DNA of 64,000 nt, taken from positions 2,542,001 to 2,606,000 of the forward strand of contig NZ_AP024653.1 in assembly GCF_019977335.1 (NCBI RefSeq). Reading direction: 5' to 3'. This document shows, piece after piece, positions 17,437 through 25,057 of this stretch. The DNA comes from Arthrobacter sp. NicSoilB4. Its GTDB lineage: Bacteria; Actinomycetota; Actinomycetes; Actinomycetales; Micrococcaceae. Within the stretch, counting starts at the first letter, position 1. Each line of letters opens with the position of its first letter. A program made the position numbers and the translations under genes. The notes under the pieces were generated by a model. That model was not told the DNA's origin. It searched no databases and saw only the letters and a list, made by a program, of their open reading frames with translations.

Positions 17437-18561
17437 ATGCTCTCCCTACCGCAGATGCTGGGGAATGTCTCCAAGGCCTACAGCCAGTCCCCTGAGGACT
17501 GGGCCCGGTCGGTCACCGACGTCCTGCGGGACGCCGCGATCTACCACCAGGCCGCAAACGGCTTCTACAGCGCCCAGTGTGACGCCCTGGGAGTCGACCC
17601 CGCCACGATCAAGGACATCAACGACCTGCAATCCCTGCCACTGTTGCCGGTCGGCATTTTCAAGCGTCCCGACGCCAAGGTGCTGCTTACTTGTTCCCTG
17701 GCCGACGTCGAGACCGAAACCCGCTCCAGCGGAACCCGCGGTGTCCCTTCCGTCATCCCCCGCAACAGCGAGACAATGACCCTGGCGCTGGTCGCCCTGC
17801 TCGGCACCTACCGGGAGTTCTTCAGCCTGTCCGGGGGCGCGGGACTTTTCTTGAACCCGTCGGACCCGGAAGCCTCGGAGATGGGACTGCTCAAGGACTT
17901 AAATATCCTGAACAGCGTCTTCGACCACCACGCATATCTCGTTGCCGACCAGGCGTTCGACGCCGGGGAGGCCCTGGAGCACCTGCGACGATGGGAGGGA
18001 CATATGACACGCCACATCGTCAGTCCGCCGTTCCTCATCGGCCGGCTCCTCCGGTTCCTTGAGCGGGAGGATATCAGTGTGCGCTTGGACCCGTTCAGCA
18101 TGATCATCACTCTCGGGGGCTGGAAGCGGCACACTGCCGAGGCCATCCCTAATGAGATTTTTCGGGAACGGTGCCACGACTTGCTCGGCGTGCTTCCGGT
18201 GAACGTGCGCGACATGTACGGGATGATCGAGTCGAACATGCTCGCTGTCGAATGCCATCTGCATCGCAAGCACGTTCCGCCATGGTGCTACATCTCCATC
18301 CGGGACCCTGGCCAAAGCGCCAAGGAGATCGCCCCGGGGGAGACCGGCACCATCGCCGTACTGGACGCCCTCAGCACCAGCTACCCCGGTTTCCTCCTCA
18401 CCGACGACATGGGCGACGTCGAGACCGGCACCTGCGGGTGCGGCAGAACCGGCCAGGTCATCAACTTCCGCCGCCGGGGGCAGGACGGCGGGCTTGGCCA
18501 CTGCCCAGTCAGCATCGAGCAATACCTCGGTTCGGGCACTACTGAATTGCACCGGGTTTGA
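17437..18561 (+). CDS. LuxE/PaaK-like acyl-protein synthetase
   Basis: 374 aa adenylate-forming enzyme of the LuxE (acyl-protein synthetase) family, which activates a carboxylate with ATP and in lux systems holds the acyl group on a cysteine. Family blocks: 'LPLLPVGIFKRPDAKVL', 'ETRSSGTRGVPSVIPR' (nucleotide-binding loop), 'GMIESNMLAVECHLHRKHVP', and 'GDVETGTCGCGRTGQVINF'. The start is the ATG at 17437 with GAGGAG at 17424-17429; the frame is open further upstream but that part overlaps sbnB. It is the last gene of the diaminopropionate operon. A possible job is activating a starter or capping acid for a carrier, or releasing product as an ester or amide; neither can be shown from sequence. 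Confidence 0.82.
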   Translation: MLSLPQMLGNVSKAYSQSPEDWARSVTDVLRDAAIYHQAANGFYSAQCDALGVDPATIKDINDLQSLPLLPVGIFKRPDAKVLLTCSLADVETETRSSGTRGVPSVIPRNSETMTLALVALLGTYREFFSLSGGAGLFLNPSDPEASEMGLLKDLNILNSVFDHHAYLVADQAFDAGEALEHLRRWEGHMTRHIVSPPFLIGRLLRFLEREDISVRLDPFSMIITLGGWKRHTAEAIPNEIFRERCHDLLGVLPVNVRDMYGMIESNMLAVECHLHRKHVPPWCYISIRDPGQSAKEIAPGETGTIAVLDALSTSYPGFLLTDDMGDVETGTCGCGRTGQVINFRRRGQDGGLGHCPVSIEQYLGSGTTELHRV

Positions 18562-18594
18562 GGGAGACATCGATTACCCGGAAGGATGATTCCC

Positions 18595-18741
18595 ATGCCA
18601 GCACAACGGAAGTACCCAGATGAGCTGCGTGAGCGCGCAACGCGGATGGCCATTGATGCGAGGAAAGACCCTGCGATCCTGAAGCAGGCCTCGGCTTTCC
18701 TCGCGGCGGAGCTCGACCGCCCGTCGGTGGATCAAGGCTGA
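18595..18741 (+). pseudogene. IS3-family transposase OrfA relic with internal deletion
   Basis: The ATG at 18595 opens 'MPAQRKYPDELRERATRM', the conserved N-terminus of IS3-family OrfA. After 'AIDARKDP' the frame jumps directly to 'AILKQASAFLAAELDRPS', the family's C-terminal end, and stops at 18741. The central helix-turn-helix and part of the coiled coil (about 50-60 residues) are missing, and no OrfB follows. It lies 33 nt after the biosynthetic operon and marks past mobile-element activity. Confidence 0.8.
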
Positions 18742-18749
18742 GACCCCCT

Positions 18750-19085
18750 CCCCCTGGACGGTCTCCACGATGACGGCGGCGGGCGTGTCGACGCCTGAGC
18801 CGCTATCCTCCAGGGCATGGCGAAGCCACAGGAAGTCCGCCATCTGGCCGTCCAGGAATCCGTTATAGGGCATGCTGGATGCGTTCGTTAGCGGAACCCA
18901 GCGCCCGTCCGCTTCATCGAATTGCCTGTCACTGCGAGGGATCCAAGAGTCATCCCGTTGGAATGCAATTGTGAAGCCGAGGATGTGGGTCCTGCCGGTG
19001 ACTTTTCGAGCCAGCGTCAGGGCCGCTTCGACTGATCCGCATCAACGCACAGCGCCCTCGGGCAAACTGCCGAAGCGGCGTGGTG
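18750..19085 (-). pseudogene. class III aminotransferase relic (diaminobutyrate-2-oxoglutarate type, EctB/RhbA-like)
   Basis: Minus-strand fragments, read from 19085 down, match consecutive pieces of diaminobutyrate aminotransferases: 'EAALTLARKVTGRTHILGF', then in another frame 'GMTLGSLAVTGNSMKRTGAG', then 'PLTNASSMPYNGFLDGQ' and 'SGVDTPAAVIVETVQGEG'. At least two frameshifts separate them, and the match stops abruptly at about 18750 beside the IS3 relic. The N-terminal fifth and the C-terminal half, including the PLP lysine, are missing. Intact homologues make L-2,4-diaminobutyrate, a neighbour in chemistry to diaminopropionate, so it may be a remnant of a former larger cluster. Confidence 0.78.
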
Positions 19086-19112
19086 CTGTAACCGTTCTTG
19101 TGGAGCTGGATG

Positions 19113-20132
19113 TCAGCCGCGTGGGGCCAGGGCGTAGGACGCGGTGGCGTAGGCCATGGCGCCGGACATGTCCTTGAGCAGGTCGGCGTTGATGTTGCTG
19201 GTGGTGTCGCAGGCCTTGTGGTAGCAGGAATCGAGGACCTTGCCGGCTGTCCCGCCGTAGGCCTGCACCTGGGCTTGGGTCTTTTTCTTCACCTCGCCGG
19301 TGAACAGCCCGCCGCCGGGAATGCCTGCCCTGAGGAACGGATCGTAATCGGAGTCGCCGTCGACAAAGGGCGTTGTTTCCGCCGGCAGCGAGTTCTCCTT
19401 GAAGTAGCGCTCGAAGACGGCTTCAATCCCGTCGGAGCCCTTCGGCCCGGCATCCCCGAAGTCCGACCCGTCGCCGTCGTGGAAGGACCGGACACCGTTC
19501 GGCGAGGCCGCCATATCCACGTTCAGGTAGGCCGCAGTCTGCTCCTTCCCGGCCTTGCTCAACTCGTTAACGTAATGCCGGGAACCGTCGAGGTCATTCT
19601 CCTCGGCGCCCCAGAACGCGAACACCACCCGGTTCACCGGAGTGATGCCTTTCTCCTTCATCCACTTCGCCGTCTCGAGGATGGCCGCGACGCCGCTGCC
19701 ATTGTCGTTGATCCCCGGGCCATCTTCCACGGAGTCCAAATGGCCGCCCACCACCACGGTGTGATCGGCGCTCCCGCCGGTCTCGGCCAGGATGTTGAAA
19801 GTCTCCACCTGCTTCCGGTTCTTGCCGTCGCCCCGGAACGTGAACGTCTGCCGGACCGGGGTGTACCCGGCGGCGCGCAACTGCTCCTCAACGTACCGGC
19901 CCGATTCCTCATACCCCTTCGTTCCCGCAACGCGGTTGCCACCATTGTCATCAGCAATCCGCTGCAGCGCCTCCAGATGGCCGACCATGCCCCGGCCCTT
20001 GAAATCCTCCAGCACCGCCCTCGGATCCACATCACCGGCAGGATTCAGCCGCGAGGCAGTGCAGCCAGAGAGCACAAGACTGATTGCGAGCAAGATGGCT
20101 GCGGCCGCAGCCGTTCCGGGCCTTTTCATCAT
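19113..20132 (-). CDS. M28-family metallopeptidase, secreted lipoprotein
   Basis: Zinc aminopeptidase-like lipoprotein of 339 aa. I choose ATG 20132 because GGAGG sits 8 nt upstream, rather than the in-frame ATG at 20147 that overlaps that site. The N-terminus has basic residues, a hydrophobic segment and a lipobox (LVLSGC). M28 metal-binding features are visible: 'VVGGHLDSVEDGPGINDNGS' (His and Asp ligands), 'FWGAEENDLDGS' (Glu pair), and 'DGDSDYDPFLRAGIPGGGLF' followed by 'YHKACDT' (Asp and His). It resembles Streptomyces-type secreted aminopeptidases. Its 3' end abuts the aminotransferase relic, so this may be the island boundary. The 230 nt upstream hold the divergent promoter region of the flavin oxidoreductase operon. 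Confidence 0.92.
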   Translation of the reverse strand: MMKRPGTAAAAAILLAISLVLSGCTASRLNPAGDVDPRAVLEDFKGRGMVGHLEALQRIADDNGGNRVAGTKGYEESGRYVEEQLRAAGYTPVRQTFTFRGDGKNRKQVETFNILAETGGSADHTVVVGGHLDSVEDGPGINDNGSGVAAILETAKWMKEKGITPVNRVVFAFWGAEENDLDGSRHYVNELSKAGKEQTAAYLNVDMAASPNGVRSFHDGDGSDFGDAGPKGSDGIEAVFERYFKENSLPAETTPFVDGDSDYDPFLRAGIPGGGLFTGEVKKKTQAQVQAYGGTAGKVLDSCYHKACDTTSNINADLLKDMSGAMAYATASYALAPRG

Positions 20133-20291
20133 GTGGGCATCCTCCATACACGAAGGTAACGCCCAGACCGTTCCAGAGGAAGACTTTGCCCGGGTGGCAA
20201 CGGCTCCCTTCCCTCATTGTGGTGGCCTCCGGCCCGCCCCCCGCACAGCCTGGGGAATACTCCGACGCGGCGGGCGTTATACGGGTCGATA

Positions 20292-20320
20292 GATGCAAAT
20301 GCATGTAAATCGGCTATACT
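20292..20320 (+). promoter_or_regulatory. putative promoter with MarR-type operator
   Basis: A -10-like TATACT lies at 20315-20320, 42 nt before the oxidoreductase start. Directly upstream is an imperfect 20-nt palindrome (20292-20311) centred on ATGCAT, matching its complement at 14 of 20 positions. Position and shape fit an autoregulatory site for the MarR protein encoded by the operon's second gene. No good -35 is seen. Confidence 0.4.
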
Positions 20321-20362
20321 AATGACAGCACCCGGAAGTCTCCGGCCACGGAAAGGCACATC

Positions 20363-21493
20363 ATGCAGATCGGCGTATTCAGCGTCAGCGACATCACCAC
20401 CGACCCCACCACGGGCCGCACGCCCACTGAGCACGAACGCATCAAGGCGTCCGTGGCGATCGCCAAAAAGGTCGAGGAAATCGGCATGGATGTCTACGCG
20501 ATCGGCGAGCACCACAACCGGCCTTTCTTCTCCTCCTCCCCCACCACCACGCTGGCTTACATCGCCGCCCAGACAGAACGCATCATCCTGTCCACGGCCA
20601 CCACGCTGATCACCACCAATGACCCGGTGAAGATCGCCGAGGACTTCGCCATGCTCCAGCACCTTGCCGATGGCCGCGTGGACCTGGTATTGGGCCGCGG
20701 CAACACCGCTCCCGTCTACCCCTGGTTCGGCAAGAACATCCAGGACGGGATCGAACTGGCGATCGAAAACTACTCCCTGCTCCGCCGCCTCTGGGACGAG
20801 GACACCGTCAACTGGTCCGGCAAGCACCGCACCCCGCTGCAGAACTTCACGTCCACGCCGCGCCCGCTCGACGGCGTCGCCCCTTTCGTGTGGCACGGCT
20901 CCATCCGCACGCCGCAGATCGCCGAGGTGGCCGCCTACTACGGTGACGGCTTCTTCGCCAACAACATTTTCTGGCCCAAGGAGCACTACCAGCAGCTGAT
21001 CGGACTCTACCGCGAGCGCTACGAGCACTACGGCCACGGCAAGGCAGACCAGGCGATCGTGGGCCTGGGCGGCCAGTTCTTCATGCGCAAGAACTCGCAG
21101 GACGCCGTCAAGGAGTTCCGTCCGTACTTCGACAACGCACCGGTCTACGGCCACGGCCCGTCGCTCGAGGACTTCACCTCGCAGACCCCGCTGACCGTCG
21201 GCAGCCCGCAGGAAGTCATCGAAAAGACCCTCACGTTCCGGGAGTACTTCGGCGACTACCAGCGCCAGCTCTTCCTGATCGACCACGCCGGCCTGCCGCT
21301 GAAGACCGTGCTGGAGCAGCTGGATTTGTTCGGCGAAGAGGTCCTGCCGGTCCTGCGCAAGGAATACGCCGACAAGACCCCCGCCCACGTCCCCGAACCG
21401 CCCACCCACGCCGGACGCGTGGCAGCCTCACTCGCCGCAGCCGCGCAGTCCGTCAGTGAATCCGCCGGGCCCGCCGGCAATCAGAGCGCGTGA
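20363..21493 (+). CDS. LLM-class flavin-dependent oxidoreductase
   Basis: Luciferase-like monooxygenase family, 376 aa. It opens 'MQIGVFSVSDITTDPTTGRT' and contains family blocks 'VYAIGEHHNRPFFSSSPTT', 'RIILSTATTLITTNDPVKIA' and 'DGRVDLVLGRGNTAPVYPW'. These enzymes use reduced flavin supplied by a reductase; the substrate is unknown. The start has GGAAAGG upstream. Its TGA overlaps the ATG of the following marR-type gene, so the two form an operon. The last 30 residues are Ala/Pro-rich and non-conserved. Confidence 0.9.
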   Translation: MQIGVFSVSDITTDPTTGRTPTEHERIKASVAIAKKVEEIGMDVYAIGEHHNRPFFSSSPTTTLAYIAAQTERIILSTATTLITTNDPVKIAEDFAMLQHLADGRVDLVLGRGNTAPVYPWFGKNIQDGIELAIENYSLLRRLWDEDTVNWSGKHRTPLQNFTSTPRPLDGVAPFVWHGSIRTPQIAEVAAYYGDGFFANNIFWPKEHYQQLIGLYRERYEHYGHGKADQAIVGLGGQFFMRKNSQDAVKEFRPYFDNAPVYGHGPSLEDFTSQTPLTVGSPQEVIEKTLTFREYFGDYQRQLFLIDHAGLPLKTVLEQLDLFGEEVLPVLRKEYADKTPAHVPEPPTHAGRVAASLAAAAQSVSESAGPAGNQSA

Positions 21494-21951
21494 TGTCCGC
21501 AAAGACAGAATCACCGGTGCGCCTGGCCGCGGAGACCTGGGAATCCCTGTTCCGCGCCCAGGTGGCGGTGATGCGCAGGCTGCAGGCCGGCCCCGCATTC
21601 AAGGGCCTCGCCATCAACGAGTACGACGTGCTGTTTACGCTGTCCCGCTGTCCGTCCGGCTGGCTCCGGCAGAACGAACTCAACGACCACGTGCTGCTGA
21701 GCCAGTCCAGCCTGAGCAGGCTCGTGGAGCGGCTCGAAAAGCGCGGCCTCGTGGAGCGGATGCCCTCCCCAGACGACGGGCGCGGCGTCCAGGTCAGGCT
21801 CACCGAAGCAGGCTTGGACCTGCAGAAGCAGATCGGCCGGGAGCACGTCCGCGACATCGCCGCCCTGGTGGTTCCGGCGCTGACGGCCGCCGAGCAGCAG
21901 GAGCTGCAGCGGCTCACAGAGAAGCTGCGGGCCTCGGTGGCCGCGCGGTGA
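21493..21951 (+). CDS. MarR-family transcriptional regulator
   Basis: 152 aa winged-helix regulator. Helix-turn-helix region 'LRQNELNDHVLLSQSSLSRL' then the wing 'VERLEKRGLVERMPSPDDGR' with the conserved basic/acidic turn, followed by the C-terminal dimerisation helix. An alternative GTG start lies one codon upstream at 21490. Translationally coupled to the oxidoreductase by a TGATG overlap, it probably represses this operon through the palindrome at 20292-20311 in response to a small phenolic or oxidising ligand; the ligand is an inference from the family. Confidence 0.9.
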   Translation: MSAKTESPVRLAAETWESLFRAQVAVMRRLQAGPAFKGLAINEYDVLFTLSRCPSGWLRQNELNDHVLLSQSSLSRLVERLEKRGLVERMPSPDDGRGVQVRLTEAGLDLQKQIGREHVRDIAALVVPALTAAEQQELQRLTEKLRASVAAR

Positions 21952-22000
21952 GCCCCGCGCTTCCGGGGTGCCTCAACCGCTCATGACCTCAATGCTCACT

Positions 22001-22024
22001 AGCGGCGTCAGCTGCGACGCCGCT
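22001..22024. terminator. hairpin between convergent marR-type gene and sugar kinase
   Basis: Perfect 9-bp stem AGCGGCGTC / GACGCCGCT with a 6-nt loop in the 108-nt gap between converging genes. It has no T tract. Likely a bidirectional transcription-stop structure. Confidence 0.5.
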
Positions 22025-22059
22025 GATGTTCCGGCTTGGAAACCCCCAACCGTCGAGGG

Positions 22060-23007
22060 TCAAGGCAACGGACCAAGTTCGTCCTTCCGCGGCGGATTGG
22101 CTCCTTGCCTGGAACATGTGATCGCTGCCGCGCGGTTGGCGTAGGCGGCCAAGGCATGGAGTTCCTCCCGAGTCAGGCTTTCCATCCGTGTCCTGCGTCC
22201 CGTCGTCCCGAGGGCGCCCAGCTGGGAGAGCCCGGACAGGAGAGCCGCCATGAAGGAGTCGCCGGCGCCCACGGTATCTGCCACGGCACTGGGTTCGGCA
22301 ACCAACTCCACGCGCCCGTCTCGGGATTGGATGACCGGCCCCGCGGCCCCTCGCGTCACTGCCACGACCGCCGGGCCGAGCGCCAGCCAGGCTTCCAGGG
22401 TTTCATCGGGGGTCCGGTCCGGGTAGAGCCAGCAAAGGTCTTCGTCGCTGGCTTTGACGACGTCGCTGGCGGCTACGAAGAGTTCTGCCTGGTGGCGCGC
22501 CACGGCCGCATCGGGGCTGATCCCCGGCCGGCAGTTGGGATCGTAGCTGACGGTCGCGTGCTCGCGGGCCGCCTGCACGAGGGCGAGCGTGGCCTGGTCC
22601 CCCGGCGGCAGCACCGTAGCAATCGATCCCGTGTGGACGTGGGCGGAACCTTCGACGGCGGCCAGGGCAGGCAGGGCGGCGCCGTTGATTTCCCAGGTGA
22701 TGGCGAACGTGTAGTCGGCGGCACCGTCTGGCCCCAGCGTGGCGCGGGCCGTCGACGTCGGCGCGGTACCGCCGTTGATCACGTGGACAAAGTTCGACCG
22801 CAGGTGCTCACCGAGCAGGAGCCCATGCCGGTCATCGGCGAAGTGGGTCACCAGGCTCGTGTGCAGGCCCAGGCGCGCCGCCCCCACCGCCACATTGAGG
22901 GGGCTGCCGCCCGGGTGGACCTGGATCTCCTCAGGCTGGCGGGGGTCGCTGATGATTTCCACTAGGGACTCGCCGATAACGACCACCCTCATTTCATGCT
23001 CTGGCAT
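22060..23007 (-). CDS. PfkB-family carbohydrate kinase (fructokinase-like)
   Basis: Ribokinase-superfamily sugar kinase of 315 aa. The substrate-side motif 'HPGGSPLNVAVGAARLG' is at about residue 32 and the ATP/anion-hole motif 'DTVGAGDSFMAALLSGL' at about residue 247, with the catalytic Asp within it. The start ATG has AAGGAA 7-8 nt upstream. It is the last gene of the polyol cluster, 29 nt after the sorbitol-type dehydrogenase. The context suggests it phosphorylates the ketose (fructose or xylulose) produced by that dehydrogenase. The exact sugar is not decidable from sequence. Confidence 0.92.
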   Translation of the reverse strand: MPEHEMRVVVIGESLVEIISDPRQPEEIQVHPGGSPLNVAVGAARLGLHTSLVTHFADDRHGLLLGEHLRSNFVHVINGGTAPTSTARATLGPDGAADYTFAITWEINGAALPALAAVEGSAHVHTGSIATVLPPGDQATLALVQAAREHATVSYDPNCRPGISPDAAVARHQAELFVAASDVVKASDEDLCWLYPDRTPDETLEAWLALGPAVVAVTRGAAGPVIQSRDGRVELVAEPSAVADTVGAGDSFMAALLSGLSQLGALGTTGRRTRMESLTREELHALAAYANRAAAITCSRQGANPPRKDELGPLP

Positions 23008-23036
23008 GGCTGTTTCCTTGCAGTGGGAGGGGTTCG

Positions 23037-24098
23037 TTAGCGGCCCGGATACACGACGGCTTTGAGCTGGCCGGCCTGCTTGCCAGCGTTGAGGGCCTGT
23101 TCGGAATCGGCCAGGGCGAACCTTCCGGTGACCAGGATGTCCAGGTCAACCTTCCCGTCCGCGATCAGCTGGATGGCCAGCGGCCACGTGTTGGTGTAGC
23201 GGAAGACGCCGGAGAGCCAGATCTCCCGGTTCTGGATGTACGCGACGGGGAGTTCGACGTCGTCGGCCCCGAGCCCCACCAGGATGACCCGACCGGCCGG
23301 TCCGACGGCTTTGATCCCGGAGCGGACGGCCTGCGGGGCGCCGGACGCGTCAATGAACGCGTCGACGTCGAGACCTTCGGTACTGTCCGTCTTCGCGTTC
23401 AGGGCATGGGTGGCCCCATGTTCCAGCGCGAAAGCCAGCCGGTCCTCGGCGATGTCGCTGACGTAAATTTCGGTGGCGCCGAACGCGCGGGCCGCCTGGG
23501 CGGCGATGATGCCGATCGGACCCGCCCCTGCGATCAGGACCCGGCTGCCCGGCTTGATCCCGGCGCGTTCGCACGCCCAGAGACCCACCGAGAGCGGTTC
23601 GATCAGCGCTGCCGCCTCGTCGCTGACGCTGTCCGGGATGTCGTAGGCGAAGTCGCTCTGGATGGTGACGTATTCGGCGAAGGCGCCGTCGATCGGCGGG
23701 GTGGCGTAGAACTCGATGTCCGGGCACAGGTTGTACCGGCCGGCTTTGCATTGCTTGCAGGTGCGGCAGGGCCGCTGGGGTTCGACCGCGACCCGCTGGC
23801 CGACGCGCGCGCTGTCCACGGCGCTTCCCACGGCGGCGATCCGTCCGGAGAGCTCGTGGCCCAGGATCAGCGGGTGGTCCACGACGTAGTCGCCGATCCG
23901 GCCGTGGTCGTAGTAGTGGACGTCGCTGCCGCAGACGCCGACGGCGGCGACCTGCACCAGGACCTGGTCCGGGTCCAACTGCGGGACCGCCAGGGTTTCC
24001 AGAGCCATCTCGCCCTGGCGTTTGAGGACGGCGGCGCGCATCGTAGCGGGGACCTCCGGGTGTCCGGGGGTGCGGGACTGTGCGGTTGAGGTTGTCAT
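23037..24098 (-). CDS. zinc-dependent polyol (sorbitol/xylitol-type) dehydrogenase
   Basis: Medium-chain dehydrogenase/reductase, 353 aa, oxidising a polyol to a ketose with NAD. I choose ATG 24098 (AAGGAA 7 nt upstream) over the in-frame start at 24122. Catalytic zinc ligands are in 'GVCGSDVHYYDHGRIGDYV' and 'LILGHELSG'; structural zinc cysteines are in 'CRTCKQCKAGRYNLC'; the nucleotide-binding turn is 'VLIAGAGPIGIIAAQAARAF'. The 'NLCPDIEFYATPPIDGAFAE' block is characteristic of sorbitol/xylitol dehydrogenases. It lies between the ABC transporter genes and the kinase, so imported polyol is probably oxidised and then phosphorylated. Confidence 0.92.
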   Translation of the reverse strand: MTTSTAQSRTPGHPEVPATMRAAVLKRQGEMALETLAVPQLDPDQVLVQVAAVGVCGSDVHYYDHGRIGDYVVDHPLILGHELSGRIAAVGSAVDSARVGQRVAVEPQRPCRTCKQCKAGRYNLCPDIEFYATPPIDGAFAEYVTIQSDFAYDIPDSVSDEAAALIEPLSVGLWACERAGIKPGSRVLIAGAGPIGIIAAQAARAFGATEIYVSDIAEDRLAFALEHGATHALNAKTDSTEGLDVDAFIDASGAPQAVRSGIKAVGPAGRVILVGLGADDVELPVAYIQNREIWLSGVFRYTNTWPLAIQLIADGKVDLDILVTGRFALADSEQALNAGKQAGQLKAVVYPGR

Positions 24099-24142
24099 CG
24101 AAGTATTCCTTTTCCTAGACAAATCGAAGTAGCGGGGGCTGG

Positions 24143-25057
24143 CTATTTGACGGCGCCGAGGGAAAGGCCCTGGACGAGTTTGTCCTGCGCGGCGAAGCCG
24201 GCGAAGAGCACGGGCAGGGACACCACGACGGCACCGGCGCAGACCTTGGCGAGGAACAGGCCCTGGCCTGAGACGAAGCCGGTGAGGAAGACGGGGGCGG
24301 TGCCGGCCACGACGCCGGTGAGGACCCGGGCCAGGAGCAGTTCGTTCCAGCTGAAAATGAAGCAGATCAGGGCGGTGGCGGCAATGCCGGGCATCGCCAC
24401 GGGGGCGACGACCTTACGGAGCGTCAGCAGCAGGCCGGCACCGTCAATCTGGGCGGCCTCCAGCATTTCGACCGGTACTTCGTCGAGGAAGGAACGCATC
24501 ATCCAGACGGCGATGGGCAGGTTCATCGACACATACATCAGGACCAGGAACCAGATGTTGTCCAGCGCGCCGATGTTTTTGGCGACGAGGTAGAGCGGCA
24601 GGACCGCGGCGACGACGGGCATCATCTTGGTGGAGAGGAAGAAGAACATCACGTCCGTCCACTTCTTCACCGGCCGGATGGACAGGGCGTACGCGGCCGG
24701 GATCGCCAGAAGCAGCACCAGGATGGTGGAGAAGATCGAGGCCGTGGCGGAGTTGATCAGTGACGGCCACGGGCTGACCCCGGATGTTGTCCCGAAGAAC
24801 TCCTGATAGGCGTCCAGCGTCAGGGGGGCGAAGACGGAGGGTGGGTTGGTCGCGGCGTCCGTCTCCGAGTGGAAGGACGTCAGGATCATCCAGAGCACCG
24901 GTACGGCGAACAGCAGGGCCAGCAGCCAGGCTGCGATCCCGGCGGCGGTATTGTTCCGGGTGGGGTCCATGCGGGACTTGCCGCGGCGCCGTGAACCGGT
25001 GGTGCGGACGGGGCCGGGGACTGATGCCCGGGGCTCGGTGGGGGTGAGCGTGCTCAT
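24143..25057 (-). CDS. carbohydrate ABC transporter permease (MalG-type)
   Basis: 304 aa inner-membrane permease with six predicted helices. It carries the MalG-family cytoplasmic EAA loop 'VEMLEAAQIDGAGLLLTLRK' that contacts the ATPase. The start is the ATG at 25057, which overlaps the stop of the upstream permease (ATGA). A Pro/Arg-rich cytoplasmic N-terminus of about 45 residues precedes the first helix. Together with the next two genes it forms a polyol/sugar importer of the SmoEFG type. No ATP-binding subunit is encoded in this cluster, so a shared MsmK/MalK-type ATPase from elsewhere is expected. Confidence 0.93.
   Translation of the reverse strand: MSTLTPTEPRASVPGPVRTTGSRRRGKSRMDPTRNNTAAGIAAWLLALLFAVPVLWMILTSFHSETDAATNPPSVFAPLTLDAYQEFFGTTSGVSPWPSLINSATASIFSTILVLLLAIPAAYALSIRPVKKWTDVMFFFLSTKMMPVVAAVLPLYLVAKNIGALDNIWFLVLMYVSMNLPIAVWMMRSFLDEVPVEMLEAAQIDGAGLLLTLRKVVAPVAMPGIAATALICFIFSWNELLLARVLTGVVAGTAPVFLTGFVSGQGLFLAKVCAGAVVVSLPVLFAGFAAQDKLVQGLSLGAVK

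Noticed and set aside
8500..18561. Siderophore cluster of the staphyloferrin B type, suggested by sbnA/sbnB
   Set aside because: No NIS synthetases, decarboxylase, ferric transporter or iron-box sites are present; the Pls-type membrane protein points to a different product.
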